Source of the DNA: Novipirellula galeiformis
GTDB lineage: Bacteria; Planctomycetota; Planctomycetia; Pirellulales; Pirellulaceae
Length of the DNA: 64,000 nt
NCBI RefSeq assembly: GCF_007860095.1
Contig: NZ_SJPT01000012.1
Coordinates: forward strand, 62,001-126,000
Direction: 5' to 3'
Each line of letters opens with the position of its first letter. The stretch's first letter is position 1. Made by a program: the position numbers and the translations under genes. Positions 54,621 through 63,381 of this stretch are shown piece after piece. The notes under the pieces were generated by a model. It was not told the DNA's origin. It worked only from the letters and a program-made list of their open reading frames with translations, and searched no databases.

Positions 54621-55386
54621 AGGCTGGGGTCGAGCGAGAATTTCAATCGGATAACAAAGAAATTACACGGGTTTAAAACTGCATGAATTTTTAATCTCGG
54701 TTCTTGTTCGACAAATATAACCAGCTCGGTCCCGCAGGGGCAGCCTGACGCCCCTCGAAAACCATGGCAATGCTCCTTTCTTGCAAATTTGCACGAGAAC
54801 GACTTGGCACATCCCCCCTTGAACTCCATTGCATTGGTGAGCACTCGCGCAGCCGTAGCAACGGGGAGCATTTGAGGGAGGACGCAGCCTGCTCGGCCTT
54901 TCCGTGGACCGCTTACGTCTTGCGTTGTGGTGCCAGCCACCGGAACACTGTTTTGCGCCATCGTCGTGCGATCGAGGTGCCCCAAAACTGCACTGCGAAA
55001 TACCACGTATTGGGCTCGAGCTACTCAGTGGTAAGCGGGCGTTTTCGAAAGGAACTTGTCGACACTAACGCTTCGCAGTTGACGCAAGGTGCTCGGAGGG
55101 CGAAGTGGTAGTGAGCGATGGGAGGCTGGATCCGGGGCAGCCTGGGCATGAAAACCTTCGCCGCGTGACGCCGCCTCATGCTCTCCCTGTTGAACACCGA
55201 ACACACGGATTGTTCCCGACGCAGGACTTCTATTCAGTTCGGGTTTTGCGTTATCCTTGCTCGTAATCTTTACCCGGATAGTTTCGGCTAACCCCGATCA
55301 CGTTTCCAAGCCGGTCTTTCTCGAACGAGTAACAATCGCGAAGCATCGCTATTGATTTTTCTCCGCCTCGCTGTAATTGTGAGCAG
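54621..55386. other. Gene-free accessory sequence
   Basis: About 770 nt with no convincing coding region. Overlapping open frames on both strands (for example 54410-55006 minus and 54764-55111 plus) have no domain and disagree with one another. It may hold decayed sequence. It ends where the first flanking repeat begins. Confidence 0.45.
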
Positions 55387-55635
55387 AGGGACAAAGCTCT
55401 TTGTAGGAGGGCAATTGCGATGCGCAATCGAACTGAAACTGAGAATTAGCCTGGGGTGGCGTGGGTTTTGATCCAGAAGGTCGGGTGATAGGAGCGGGCG
55501 GCCGGCGAGGATAGTCCCGAAACGAAAAAACGTCAGTGGGTCATTGCTGGCCCACTGACGTTCTTGTGAGCGGTCGAGAAATTCATGACTTTTCAAAATG
55601 CACCCCCGGCAGGAATGACGCAACCATCGAAAACG
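55387..55635 (+). repeat. Flanking direct repeat A of the SIR2-STAND locus
   Basis: About 250 nt similar to 59427-59677. Identical landmarks, in order: GTGGGTTTTGATCCAGAAG, TCGGGTGATAGGAGCGGGCG, GTGGGTCATTGCTGG, TTGTGAGCGGTCGA and GGCAGGAATGACGCAACC. The copies keep a constant offset of 4043 (4042 after a 1-nt indel). By hand count about nine in ten positions match over the 145-nt core. Left-hand 70 nt match less well. It contains a 12-bp hairpin (55529-55562). Confidence 0.85.
55529..55562. terminator. Hairpin of repeat A, conserved loop
   Basis: AACGTCAGTGGG (55529-55540) and CCCACTGACGTT (55551-55562), 12 perfect pairs, loop TCATTGCTGG. A run of A precedes and a T-rich tail follows weakly, so it may work as a terminator for either strand. 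The counterpart in repeat B has another stem but the same loop. Confidence 0.7.
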
Positions 55636-55802
55636 CTGGTGAAACGGATGTTTCCGAAGCGGTGGGTGCAGTCTTGGGTGCAGCAAATGAAATCGACGAT
55701 TCGCTTAGCGAATTGATCGCGATTTGGAGCAGCGTTTCGCCTGAGATAAGGCAAGCGATTCTTGCGATCGCTAGGCAGAGCACAAGCCGCAACGACGCCT
55801 AG
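55611..55802 (+). other. Possible coding remnant after repeat A
   Basis: Read from the end of repeat A, the plus strand gives RNDATIENAGETDVSEAVGA, then LSELIAIWSSVSPEIRQ and AILAIARQ before a stop at 55802. The last part looks like a real helical peptide. From memory, similar tails occur at the C-termini of planctomycete site-specific recombinases, but no recombinase body is attached. It may be a gene end left by recombination, or chance. Confidence 0.35.
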
Positions 55803-56038
55803 GCCATGCGGGCTCTCGAACGTCACATGACACACGGCGGAGCAGCATTGTTTCATGCAGAGGCGAAAGGCTTTGAACGGATTCAAAGCTACTTCGCTCC
55901 ACCAGGACTAGTAAAGCAACAAAATTGCTCAGAGCAATTGCTCTGAGCCGTGCTTGATTCAAATACCACCGGTGCGGACACCTGAAATTTCCAGGGACCC
56001 CGAGATGCTTAGTGTCGGCAGATTAGTTGCCGTAAATG
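55803..56038. other. Intergenic, nothing recognised
   Basis: Between the remnant and the 3' end of the SIR2-STAND gene; contains a short inverted pair CAGAGCAATT/AATTGCTCTG (near 55929-55948), which could be a weak hairpin. Confidence 0.4.
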
Positions 56039-59000
56039 CTACTCGTCAAAATCGACATCGAATGCGACCGGACCGCGGAAGTTGAAAGCGATTTTGAAAC
56101 GCACTCGACTGTCGTAGATCACTTCTCGCCATGAGTCATTTATGAAACTGGATTCATGGGCAAATAGCAACTCATGGGTCTTATTGCATTTAATGAAGCA
56201 CGCGGTTGCAAGCATGTTTCCAATTCGACCCTGAAATTCCTCGTCTAAAGGAAAATGATGTTTGCGTCGCTCGGACATTGAAACACGCGCTGTAGCCAAT
56301 TCAGAAAAATACGGCTGCGCCTCCTTGTGCCCTTTCATTATGTACAGCTGCCTGGCATGCATCAACTGCGCGTCATAGTTCTTGTCACCGGGCGTAAACG
56401 ACCGCCTCAAGTGGTACAGGAGATCTTGGTCGCTTGCATCCGGCTTTTCTCGCAGAATACAGCTCAGCAAATAATGCAGACGTGGTTCGTGTTCGTTATA
56501 GAAAAGAGCCTGTCGCACAATGGACTCAGCGCCCTCGTTGTCTCCGGAACCGAGTCTCGCCCGAGTGAGGCTAATTGCAACGTGCAGGTTTTTGGGATTG
56601 GCGGCAAAAGCCTTTTCTAATGTCGAAAGCAATCTCTCGGTTTGGCTCAAGAATTTTGCTAGCTCCGCTTCTGTAGAAAGCAGGAACTGTTCATTTGGAT
56701 TAGCTCGCTTGTGTTTAGCAAGTTCGGTTTCAAGTGACTTGAGCTGTCTCGCCAATGATTCGTCAGACGTCTCTTCGGTGGCCAAGGCAAGTTTCAGCTG
56801 TTCCATCTTTATTTTGACGAGCGTGTTGCGTGAGTACTTGGTGTACCCAGAGCGGGCAACAAGAGACCGACATGCTTCGTCTGCTTCTGAAAGGTATTTC
56901 GCCTTGCGCAACGGTGGTCGTTCATTCTTAGCTCGATTGAATGCTAGTTCAGCAAAACTGTGAAGTATCGTCGGATTATTCGGGTCAAGCCTCTTGGCTT
57001 CAACGAGTAATGTCTCTGCCTCTTTCAGATGCGGTGACGGATGCTTCATCTCGTACAGCGACTGCTGATGAATTACGACTGCATCGTTGGAGGATTTCTT
57101 GCAGGCAATGTCATAGATCAGCTTTGCGTCTGCTCTGTTCTTTGATAGCTCCAGAACGGTCCGATTGTTTATTAGCTGATAGAAGGCCTCTCTGTCTGCC
57201 GAGTAATCCAGATCAAGAAAACGCAGGCACTTCAGCACAGCCTCAAGACGTTCAGTGGCATCGTTGATTGCGTCGTGATAGACCATGTCAGCGATTTGCG
57301 AGTGCCGAGCTACGTACGAATAGTCCCTGCCTTTATCGCCACCGATGACACGCACAATGCGTTCCAGAGGATCGAGGAACTTATCGGAAAACTCGGCGAA
57401 TCCTACGCCGTGTATGCGAGAAATTAGTCCGGCCCTGACAGGTGTCTTCAAACGATAGAGAACACAGATTGTCTTGTAGATTTGGCGAGCTTCGTCTGGC
57501 TGCACTCCTCGGAACTCGTCACAGATGATTTCACGAAAGCTGAGGGCGTGAGTTGCCTCATGCAGAGCGACAAGAAGCTGTCGTCCAGAATGTTCGCTAA
57601 ACTCCTTGAACCGCTCTTCCTCGGATTTTGACTCTAGCTCTCCTAAACACTTATGTGTCTCAAGCAACGATAGCAAGCCTCGTATTTCTCGCTCAGAGAG
57701 GTAGGTCAGTTCGTAATCTTCATCGACTAGCTCCTCAAGCTCAAGTCGTCGTGAATTGAATTCGCTCTGACGAACGCTACCGACCACGAGTATGTGAACT
57801 CCTGCATCCGAGGCGTACTCAAGCAAGGTGGTTAGCTCACGATGAACACGCAAAACATCATCGACAAAGAGTACAACTTGCTCTTGAATGGCTCGCGCGA
57901 TTTCGATGACCGCACTTGGAGTTAGCTCTCCAAGCTCTTTCAAGAAAAGGCACGGCATCTCAAATTCGCGTGCGATCTCCCAGGCAAGCCTTTTCATTGT
58001 GATGGATTTACCTGATCCAGCATGCCCTTTAAGCAGAACGAATGAGGCATTCGGGGTTTCAGTCGAAGCTATTTGGTCTACGACATGCCGTTCGAGAATC
58101 GTGTCGGTAATACGTCTTCGCACGTCAAGTGATGCGTCAATAGCACCCCAACCGTTGTCGGCGGCTTGGTAAAAACTCTCTGGCTTGACGGCATCGACGG
58201 ACTTGAGCTCGTTTACGACATCGACGTCAGCTTCTATGAAAAGCTTTGCGCGTTCAGATAACTTTTCTCCTGTCGGAAGCCGTGAATGCAAGTAGTCGTT
58301 CGGTTCCGAGTGGGACGCGGCTACTATCCCTCGAAAAACTGATCCGATGCTCGCATCAAGCTCGTCGACGAAGGAGTCGAAGTCCATTTTAATGGCGGTT
58401 ATCCTTTTTGATTCCCAAAGACTTACTTGCTCGCTGCGAAAACCAGGGCCGACGAGATAAAAACGAGGGCGGCTTGATCTCATCTCAGAATCGAGCTCGT
58501 TTAGCAACTTCCGCAAATCCTTGTCCTGGAGGCTGTAGCCAACGAACAGCACAGGGAACTCCGATGCCCATTCTTTGAGTCGAGAAAAAAGGCGATTGCG
58601 GTTTTCCCGAAACTGTTCGTATTGATCGGAGGTCAATATCAGCGGAAGACTCTCATCGTTGGGGATTGAGAGACACCCGTGAAGCTTCATGTATGCGACT
58701 GCGTTGCTGGCTTTCAGTTTTGTCTCGATAGGATCGCCGTCTCGGTAAATCGGCTTGAGTTGTTGGACCGGATTTGAAGCCTGATCATAAGCACGCTCTA
58801 GGACCAGATCGTAGTTTGTCGTCGCGATTCCGTGCCAACGAAAGGAAGTTAGCTTCAAATGAGATTGCGTTGGCTGGAAGCGATTGAAGAAGTCAGCGAC
58901 AAAATTTTGCACCTTACTAAAGTTATGTTGGTCGATCGCAAGTTCTGCGACTTCTTCAAGACCAAATCCGACGTAGTCGTCGCTTAGAAACTCTTTCGCG

Positions 59001-59140
59001 AGGATATCCGCGAGGCCTTGGCCGTTTGGAGGTTTCTCGTTGTTGGGGAGCCGGCAGCCCATGGATGCTCCAGCACCTAGAAATAGCACAGCATTGCCAG
59101 ACTCGACCTCGTTTTTTAGTGCGTTTGGAAATTCGCTCAT
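56039..59140 (-). CDS. SIR2-STAND-TPR protein, Avs5-like anti-phage defence candidate
   Basis: 1033 aa from ATG 59140, chosen because GAGGA sits 5 nt upstream (a start at 59242 lacks this). SIR2-like domain, residues 1-260: AVLFLGAGAS (17-26), N109 and D111 in ATTNYDLVLE, H154 in MKLHGC and FVGYSLQDKDLR, so the NAD-hydrolysing site looks intact. STAND/AAA+ ATPase follows: Walker A GHAGSGKS (372-379), Walker B VVLFVDD (422-428). Then long helical TPR-type repeats to the C-terminus, closing with a short beta part (RVRFKIAFNFRGPVAFDVDF). Family knowledge: such proteins sense phage components through the repeats and deplete NAD. More A/T-rich than its neighbours and flanked by direct repeats. Confidence 0.88.
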   Translation of the reverse strand: MSEFPNALKNEVESGNAVLFLGAGASMGCRLPNNEKPPNGQGLADILAKEFLSDDYVGFGLEEVAELAIDQHNFSKVQNFVADFFNRFQPTQSHLKLTSFRWHGIATTNYDLVLERAYDQASNPVQQLKPIYRDGDPIETKLKASNAVAYMKLHGCLSIPNDESLPLILTSDQYEQFRENRNRLFSRLKEWASEFPVLFVGYSLQDKDLRKLLNELDSEMRSSRPRFYLVGPGFRSEQVSLWESKRITAIKMDFDSFVDELDASIGSVFRGIVAASHSEPNDYLHSRLPTGEKLSERAKLFIEADVDVVNELKSVDAVKPESFYQAADNGWGAIDASLDVRRRITDTILERHVVDQIASTETPNASFVLLKGHAGSGKSITMKRLAWEIAREFEMPCLFLKELGELTPSAVIEIARAIQEQVVLFVDDVLRVHRELTTLLEYASDAGVHILVVGSVRQSEFNSRRLELEELVDEDYELTYLSEREIRGLLSLLETHKCLGELESKSEEERFKEFSEHSGRQLLVALHEATHALSFREIICDEFRGVQPDEARQIYKTICVLYRLKTPVRAGLISRIHGVGFAEFSDKFLDPLERIVRVIGGDKGRDYSYVARHSQIADMVYHDAINDATERLEAVLKCLRFLDLDYSADREAFYQLINNRTVLELSKNRADAKLIYDIACKKSSNDAVVIHQQSLYEMKHPSPHLKEAETLLVEAKRLDPNNPTILHSFAELAFNRAKNERPPLRKAKYLSEADEACRSLVARSGYTKYSRNTLVKIKMEQLKLALATEETSDESLARQLKSLETELAKHKRANPNEQFLLSTEAELAKFLSQTERLLSTLEKAFAANPKNLHVAISLTRARLGSGDNEGAESIVRQALFYNEHEPRLHYLLSCILREKPDASDQDLLYHLRRSFTPGDKNYDAQLMHARQLYIMKGHKEAQPYFSELATARVSMSERRKHHFPLDEEFQGRIGNMLATACFIKCNKTHELLFAHESSFINDSWREVIYDSRVRFKIAFNFRGPVAFDVDFDE

Positions 59141-59426
59141 GTTTTCCTCATAGGCTGTTGGTTCGCGTTCTATTTTGCGCGTTGCCTTGTCATCTTCATA
59201 GCGGCAGCAAAGCGATGTTGCCAAAGGAGAAACGGCCTCCACGCCGCCGCAACCTCGGTTGAGCCTCCAATCGGCATCTGGAACTAGTTTGACCGAAGCG
59301 AACGATGCTTAAATCGCCAACCCGCGACCCAGTTCCGGCGGCAGCGAAGCGAGGGCCTGAGCCTCGCCAGCGACAAGGCGAGGCGAACCCACTCGGGATT
59401 CGTCGAAGGCACGGCGAGCATTGACC

Positions 59427-59677
59427 ATAGGGACACAGCACTTTGTTGGGGGGCAATTCGTATGCCTCGTTTGAATCGAAGCTGAGAATTTGGCTGGGGC
59501 GGCGTGGGTTTTGATCCAGAAGATCGGGTGATAGGAGCGGGCGACCAGCGTGGATGGAACCGAAACGAAAAAGCGCCCGTGGGTCATTGCTGGCACACGG
59601 GCGTTTTTGTGAGCGGTCGAAAAATTCGTGACTTTAAAAAAACTCAACTGGCAGGAATGACGCAACCGCTTGAAACA
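59427..59677 (+). repeat. Flanking direct repeat B of the SIR2-STAND locus
   Basis: Second copy of the ~250-nt repeat; landmarks begin at 59501 (GGCGTGGGTTTTGATCCAG) and end with GGCAGGAATGACGCAACC at 59650-59667. After that point the two copies diverge completely. It contains the hairpin 59574-59603. Confidence 0.85.
59574..59608 (+). terminator. Hairpin of repeat B, likely intrinsic terminator
   Basis: CGCCCGTG (59574-59581) and CACGGGCG (59596-59603) pair perfectly, loop GGTCATTGCTGGCA, then TTTTT. An A run precedes it, so on the minus strand it also has a U tail; a bidirectional terminator is plausible. The loop equals that of repeat A while the stem has co-varied. Confidence 0.75.
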
Positions 59678-59901
59678 CGAGGAAAGTAGCAATCAAGTGA
59701 AATTGTGGTGTCACGCTTGGTGGCGTTGTCTGAACCGGTGACGATCGGGTCGCAACGCAATCCCTTGCGGACGTATCTCGTCGAAGCGGCAGGGGAAACG
59801 TCCGTCCATCGCGGTCGCTCCCGAAAGAATCCGCCGCAGCAGGAATAAGTCAAAGGTCGCAATTATTCTCTCGTCACCTTTTCTTCCTCGCACTTCGCTG
59901 C

Positions 59902-61716
59902 TCAGTGCAGTGCCGAGGGGGCGTCCGTTAATGTCGGGTGGCTCACGCCTGGCATGGCAATGAAGGGCAACGGGGTGTCCCTCTCTTCCATCCCGGCGGT
60001 CCCATCGTCGGTGAGGTTGCGGATCAAAGTTTCGACAAGCTGCTCATCGAATTGGCCACGTGGATTGGCTCGTAATTCGGCAAATGCATCGGGTAACGAG
60101 GATGCGTTTTGGTGAGCTTGATCCCGAGTCATGGCGTCAAAGGCATCACAAATTCTCAGGATTTTCACGCTGCGTGTGACTTCGTCAGATAACGCTTCCG
60201 ACGTTTTCGAGTGGATGCCGTGATAATGCCGCAAGATGTTGAGCAAATCGGGGTGCTGAAAAACCTCTTCGATAATACTTAACCCGATCTTGCCATGCTG
60301 TTGCAACTGAAGTCGTTCGCTTGCCTCCAATGGGGTCGGTTTGAAAAGGATCGAGTCGGGGACGCCAATTTTGCCGATATCATGCAGTAGCGCCGCGATC
60401 TCCAGCACGTAACGTTGGCGCGGTGACAATTCATCCGACATCGCGTTGACGCATAGATCCGCGACACGCCGGCAATGCTCTGCGGTGGCGAGGTCGCGAA
60501 AGGCAAGTGCCGAGACCAATGCCGAGACCGAGGAAAACGAAATCGGAGTGGCAGGTTGAGCGGGAGCTTCGCTGGGCACTTTGATTTCACTTTCCATCCT
60601 CAGCACACCCCGATGGACGACACAATTGCGGCCTCGCCCCTTGGCTCGGTAGAGGCACTCGTCGGCTTGGCAAATCAGGCCAAGCGGATCGTTCGCACCT
60701 TGAGTGATACAAGAGATCCCAAAGCTTGCGGTCAACAGACCACACGGGAAATCGGTCTCGCTAATGCGTTGTCGTACCGTTTGGCAGCGTTGGGCTGCAT
60801 CCTTCATGCTCACGTTGGGTAACAGCACACAAAACTCTTCGCCACCGTAGCGGCAAACAGCACCTGCGCTGCAAAACGCTTGGGATAGAATCGCGGCGAC
60901 CGACTTCAGGACCTGGTCTCCGACGGGATGACCGAAGTTGTCATTAACGGACTTAAAGTGATCCACGTCGACCATGATGCAGGTCAAGGCAAGTTGGGCT
61001 TGCTTGGCGTGGGTCCATTCGGACTCAAGCGTTGACAAGAATGCTCTGCGGTTAAGGCAGCCGGTCATGGGATCGTAGTTGGCCAGTCGTTGAAGTTGTG
61101 AGTTCTGTTGCTGAATCGTTTCGACCACCTTCTCGGCAACTTGAATCCCCTCACGCAAGGTTTGGGTGCGGCGTTCGACGGCATCTTCAATGTGTTGGCT
61201 AGACGTATGGAGTGACCTTTGGGCTTGAGTCAGCCGGATTTCGTTTAACCGCAGTGTGTCTTCTAGATCTTGCTCCATCTTGGTTTCCCGTAGACGCAGC
61301 GTGATAAAACCATCGAATTTGACGCGATGAGCTCCCGCTTTGAATTGGATGGAAATGACGTTCCCATGACCGTCACAGCACCATGCCGAGTGCCAGCGTG
61401 AGGAGCAACTCGCTTGGGCCAACAATTGCCTCAATTGGTCACGGTGGGGAGCATCGAGTTGTGCGAGGATAAAATCCCCTAGCGGTCGCCCCATCACATG
61501 CTGTGACCGTTCGCCGAAAATCCGTAGCGCTGTGCGGTTTGCATAGCGGATCCGTTGCCGTTGATCGATCGTCAGGTAGGCTTCGGAAACCGCGTCCATC
61601 GAATGGGCCAACAACGCAAGCCGCTTTCGTTGAGCTCGCAGCCGTAGTCCGCAAACCACCACCGTTAGGCAAAGGAAAAACGTCAGCAGCAACGTGAGGA
61701 CTTCAATCGGAATCAT
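59902..61716 (-). CDS. PAS-GGDEF-HD signalling protein
   Basis: 604 aa. One transmembrane segment (about 5-24), a PAS-like domain (about 38-145), a coiled coil (150-215), a GGDEF domain with GGEEF at 291-295, and a C-terminal HD domain with LLHDIGKIGVPDSILFK (HD at 445-446). The GGEEF signature supports diguanylate cyclase activity, but the upstream inhibitory RxxD is absent. The HD part lacks the GYP motif (HYHGIHSK stands where HDGxGYP is usual), so phosphodiesterase action is doubtful. The TadG gene ends 195 nt upstream on the same strand, which fits control of pili by c-di-GMP. Confidence 0.9.
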   Translation of the reverse strand: MIPIEVLTLLLTFFLCLTVVVCGLRLRAQRKRLALLAHSMDAVSEAYLTIDQRQRIRYANRTALRIFGERSQHVMGRPLGDFILAQLDAPHRDQLRQLLAQASCSSRWHSAWCCDGHGNVISIQFKAGAHRVKFDGFITLRLRETKMEQDLEDTLRLNEIRLTQAQRSLHTSSQHIEDAVERRTQTLREGIQVAEKVVETIQQQNSQLQRLANYDPMTGCLNRRAFLSTLESEWTHAKQAQLALTCIMVDVDHFKSVNDNFGHPVGDQVLKSVAAILSQAFCSAGAVCRYGGEEFCVLLPNVSMKDAAQRCQTVRQRISETDFPCGLLTASFGISCITQGANDPLGLICQADECLYRAKGRGRNCVVHRGVLRMESEIKVPSEAPAQPATPISFSSVSALVSALAFRDLATAEHCRRVADLCVNAMSDELSPRQRYVLEIAALLHDIGKIGVPDSILFKPTPLEASERLQLQQHGKIGLSIIEEVFQHPDLLNILRHYHGIHSKTSEALSDEVTRSVKILRICDAFDAMTRDQAHQNASSLPDAFAELRANPRGQFDEQLVETLIRNLTDDGTAGMEERDTPLPFIAMPGVSHPTLTDAPSALH

Positions 61717-61911
61717 GCCGTGGGACCTTGGGATGGGTAAGAGTGAGAGGTGAGGAAATCGCCATTTGGCGGAGTGAAGGGGCGATGCCGATCATGAAAT
61801 ACGACCAATCGGCTGCGTCAATCGCAGCCCATCAAAGGGTGGCGATCGACGGCATGGAAAAAGCGAGAGGTCCAAGCGGAGCAGCCTCTCATGAATGGTG
61901 GAAGCAGTGCG

Positions 61912-63372
61912 TTATTCCACGAGATAAACATCCTCTGCAGGGGGAAGCAAGTGCTGGGGTTGGAGTGTGGTTTTTCCAACCGCTAGAAAACGCATGGTTC
62001 CGGCCACCACGCTCAAGTCATAGTTGCCGCGACCTGCGAACAATAAATGTCCACGTTTCGCATAGATGGATCCCGAGAGTTCGCATGTCTTCAACAGGTC
62101 GTTGGCTTCGATCACAATGGCGTTGCGTTGCTCACGCCCCTGGTAGATCAAGAGTTGATGAAAGGGGCTCGCCGGATCCTGGATTCCAGACATACTCAAG
62201 CGGCTGACTGCCTCGGCGATGATGACGCTCGGCACGACGTCCACATCGCCAACGAGCGGTTCGAGCACATCCAATAAATCGCCTGTGCCTGAGCCTGAGG
62301 AGGCATTCGCAGGGTCGCCGATATAGAACATCACATTCTTGGCCGTCACCCTTCCAGCCAGCAGAGCCAACGCCTGCTGGGTCAACGGGTGCTTTCCCTT
62401 GATGACGTATACACCGGGTTTGAAAGTGACGATTCCCGAAACCACTTGGATCCAATCATAGGTTCCGGGATAAAGGGTGACCGGCGGGCCGATTAAGGGC
62501 AGCCCGACGACGGTGACGCCTCCACGCGACGGACCGCTGGCCACCGGGGGCGTTGGTAGATCATCGTAGGGATCGCGAATTGGAAAGCGATTGGCGCGAA
62601 GTGCGGTGGGGCTACCGTCGAGCGCTCGATAGTGGATGGGGGAATCGACGCCGCCTACGACGCGAATCTCCTTGGCTTTAACTTTGGCAAGCCCAAGCCC
62701 TGGAGTCACCATCATGCCATAGGGTGGCAAGATCGTCCTGCCCACGCGTTGATTGTTTTCATCGACACGCCCGTATTGGCTGTTGACGTGGATCGCCCCA
62801 TGCACCTCGAGACTCCCGATCCCTTCCACTTCTAGAGCGGCTAGCGAAAGCGAGGAACCGAGGAGCGTCGGCAATCCCAAAATCGATACTCGTGGGTGAC
62901 GTGAGGCAAGGGCGACCAATGCGTTGGGATGCTGTGCCGGGGTGGCGCGAGCCGTTGCCGAGGTGCGGATATCATCCACCGACGTGGCCACAAACGCCGC
63001 GAGATGTAAATTCGAACGCTGAGCGAGTCTAACCGAAACGGCTCCTCGTTGGCCCGCATGGGGGCCGTCCTCAGGCGGTGAGTGGATCTCGACGTCCACG
63101 GAATCCGTGTCACAGACTTGGTGGGCGAGTGTGTAACCGCTCGCAATCGCCGCAGTCGCTGATCCCGTCCGCACGAATTCAGCGGCGGCCGACAACGCGA
63201 TCGCATCCGCGGTGTGTTGCAGCCGACGGTGCTTCCCGATCAAGCTGCTCCCATCGACCACCAATGCGGTGACAAGCATCAGTGTCGGTAGCAGCACGGC
63301 TAATAGAATCAGAATCTTTCCGTTGCGACCGTTAGAGTTCGATCGTTGGCTTTTTTGATTTTGTGATTGCAT
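61912..63372 (-). CDS. TadG-like Flp-pilus assembly protein
   Basis: 486 aa. The N-terminal region has a hydrophobic segment (about 19-43, ILILLAVLLPTLMLVTALVVDG) followed by HRRLQHTADAIALSAAAEF, the typical TadG/TadE-type sequence after the membrane anchor. The rest is a long extracytoplasmic beta-rich domain with many Gly/Pro turns; no VWA motif is evident. It starts 9 nt after the TadE gene stop, so they are probably one operon. Likely an envelope part of the Tad machinery whose TadB/TadC/CpaF genes lie 16-20 kb away. Confidence 0.85.
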   Translation of the reverse strand: MQSQNQKSQRSNSNGRNGKILILLAVLLPTLMLVTALVVDGSSLIGKHRRLQHTADAIALSAAAEFVRTGSATAAIASGYTLAHQVCDTDSVDVEIHSPPEDGPHAGQRGAVSVRLAQRSNLHLAAFVATSVDDIRTSATARATPAQHPNALVALASRHPRVSILGLPTLLGSSLSLAALEVEGIGSLEVHGAIHVNSQYGRVDENNQRVGRTILPPYGMMVTPGLGLAKVKAKEIRVVGGVDSPIHYRALDGSPTALRANRFPIRDPYDDLPTPPVASGPSRGGVTVVGLPLIGPPVTLYPGTYDWIQVVSGIVTFKPGVYVIKGKHPLTQQALALLAGRVTAKNVMFYIGDPANASSGSGTGDLLDVLEPLVGDVDVVPSVIIAEAVSRLSMSGIQDPASPFHQLLIYQGREQRNAIVIEANDLLKTCELSGSIYAKRGHLLFAGRGNYDLSVVAGTMRFLAVGKTTLQPQHLLPPAEDVYLVE

Positions 63373-63381
63373 GAATGATTC

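Larger units (their letters stand above)
59243..59901. other. Gene-free region holding repeat B
   Basis: About 660 nt with no convincing gene. The second flanking repeat occupies 59427-59677. Open frames on both strands across the repeat have shifted frames between copies and so are not conserved proteins. Confidence 0.5.

Noticed and set aside
54410-55006. Minus-strand open frame of 198 codons next to the 169-aa gene
   Set aside because: It overlaps the 54111-54620 gene, shows no domain and has an irregular Cys/Arg-rich composition; a neighbouring plus-strand frame is equally long.
55458-55480. Possible tRNA T-arm (GGGTTTTGATCC) in the flanking repeats
   Set aside because: No matching acceptor, D or anticodon stems could be drawn around it; the T-loop consensus is also imperfect.
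59309-59692. Minus-strand open frame across repeat B, similar at the protein level to a frame over repeat A
   Set aside because: Similarity comes from the DNA repeat; indels shift frames between the copies and the hairpin is the conserved object, so I treat it as non-coding.
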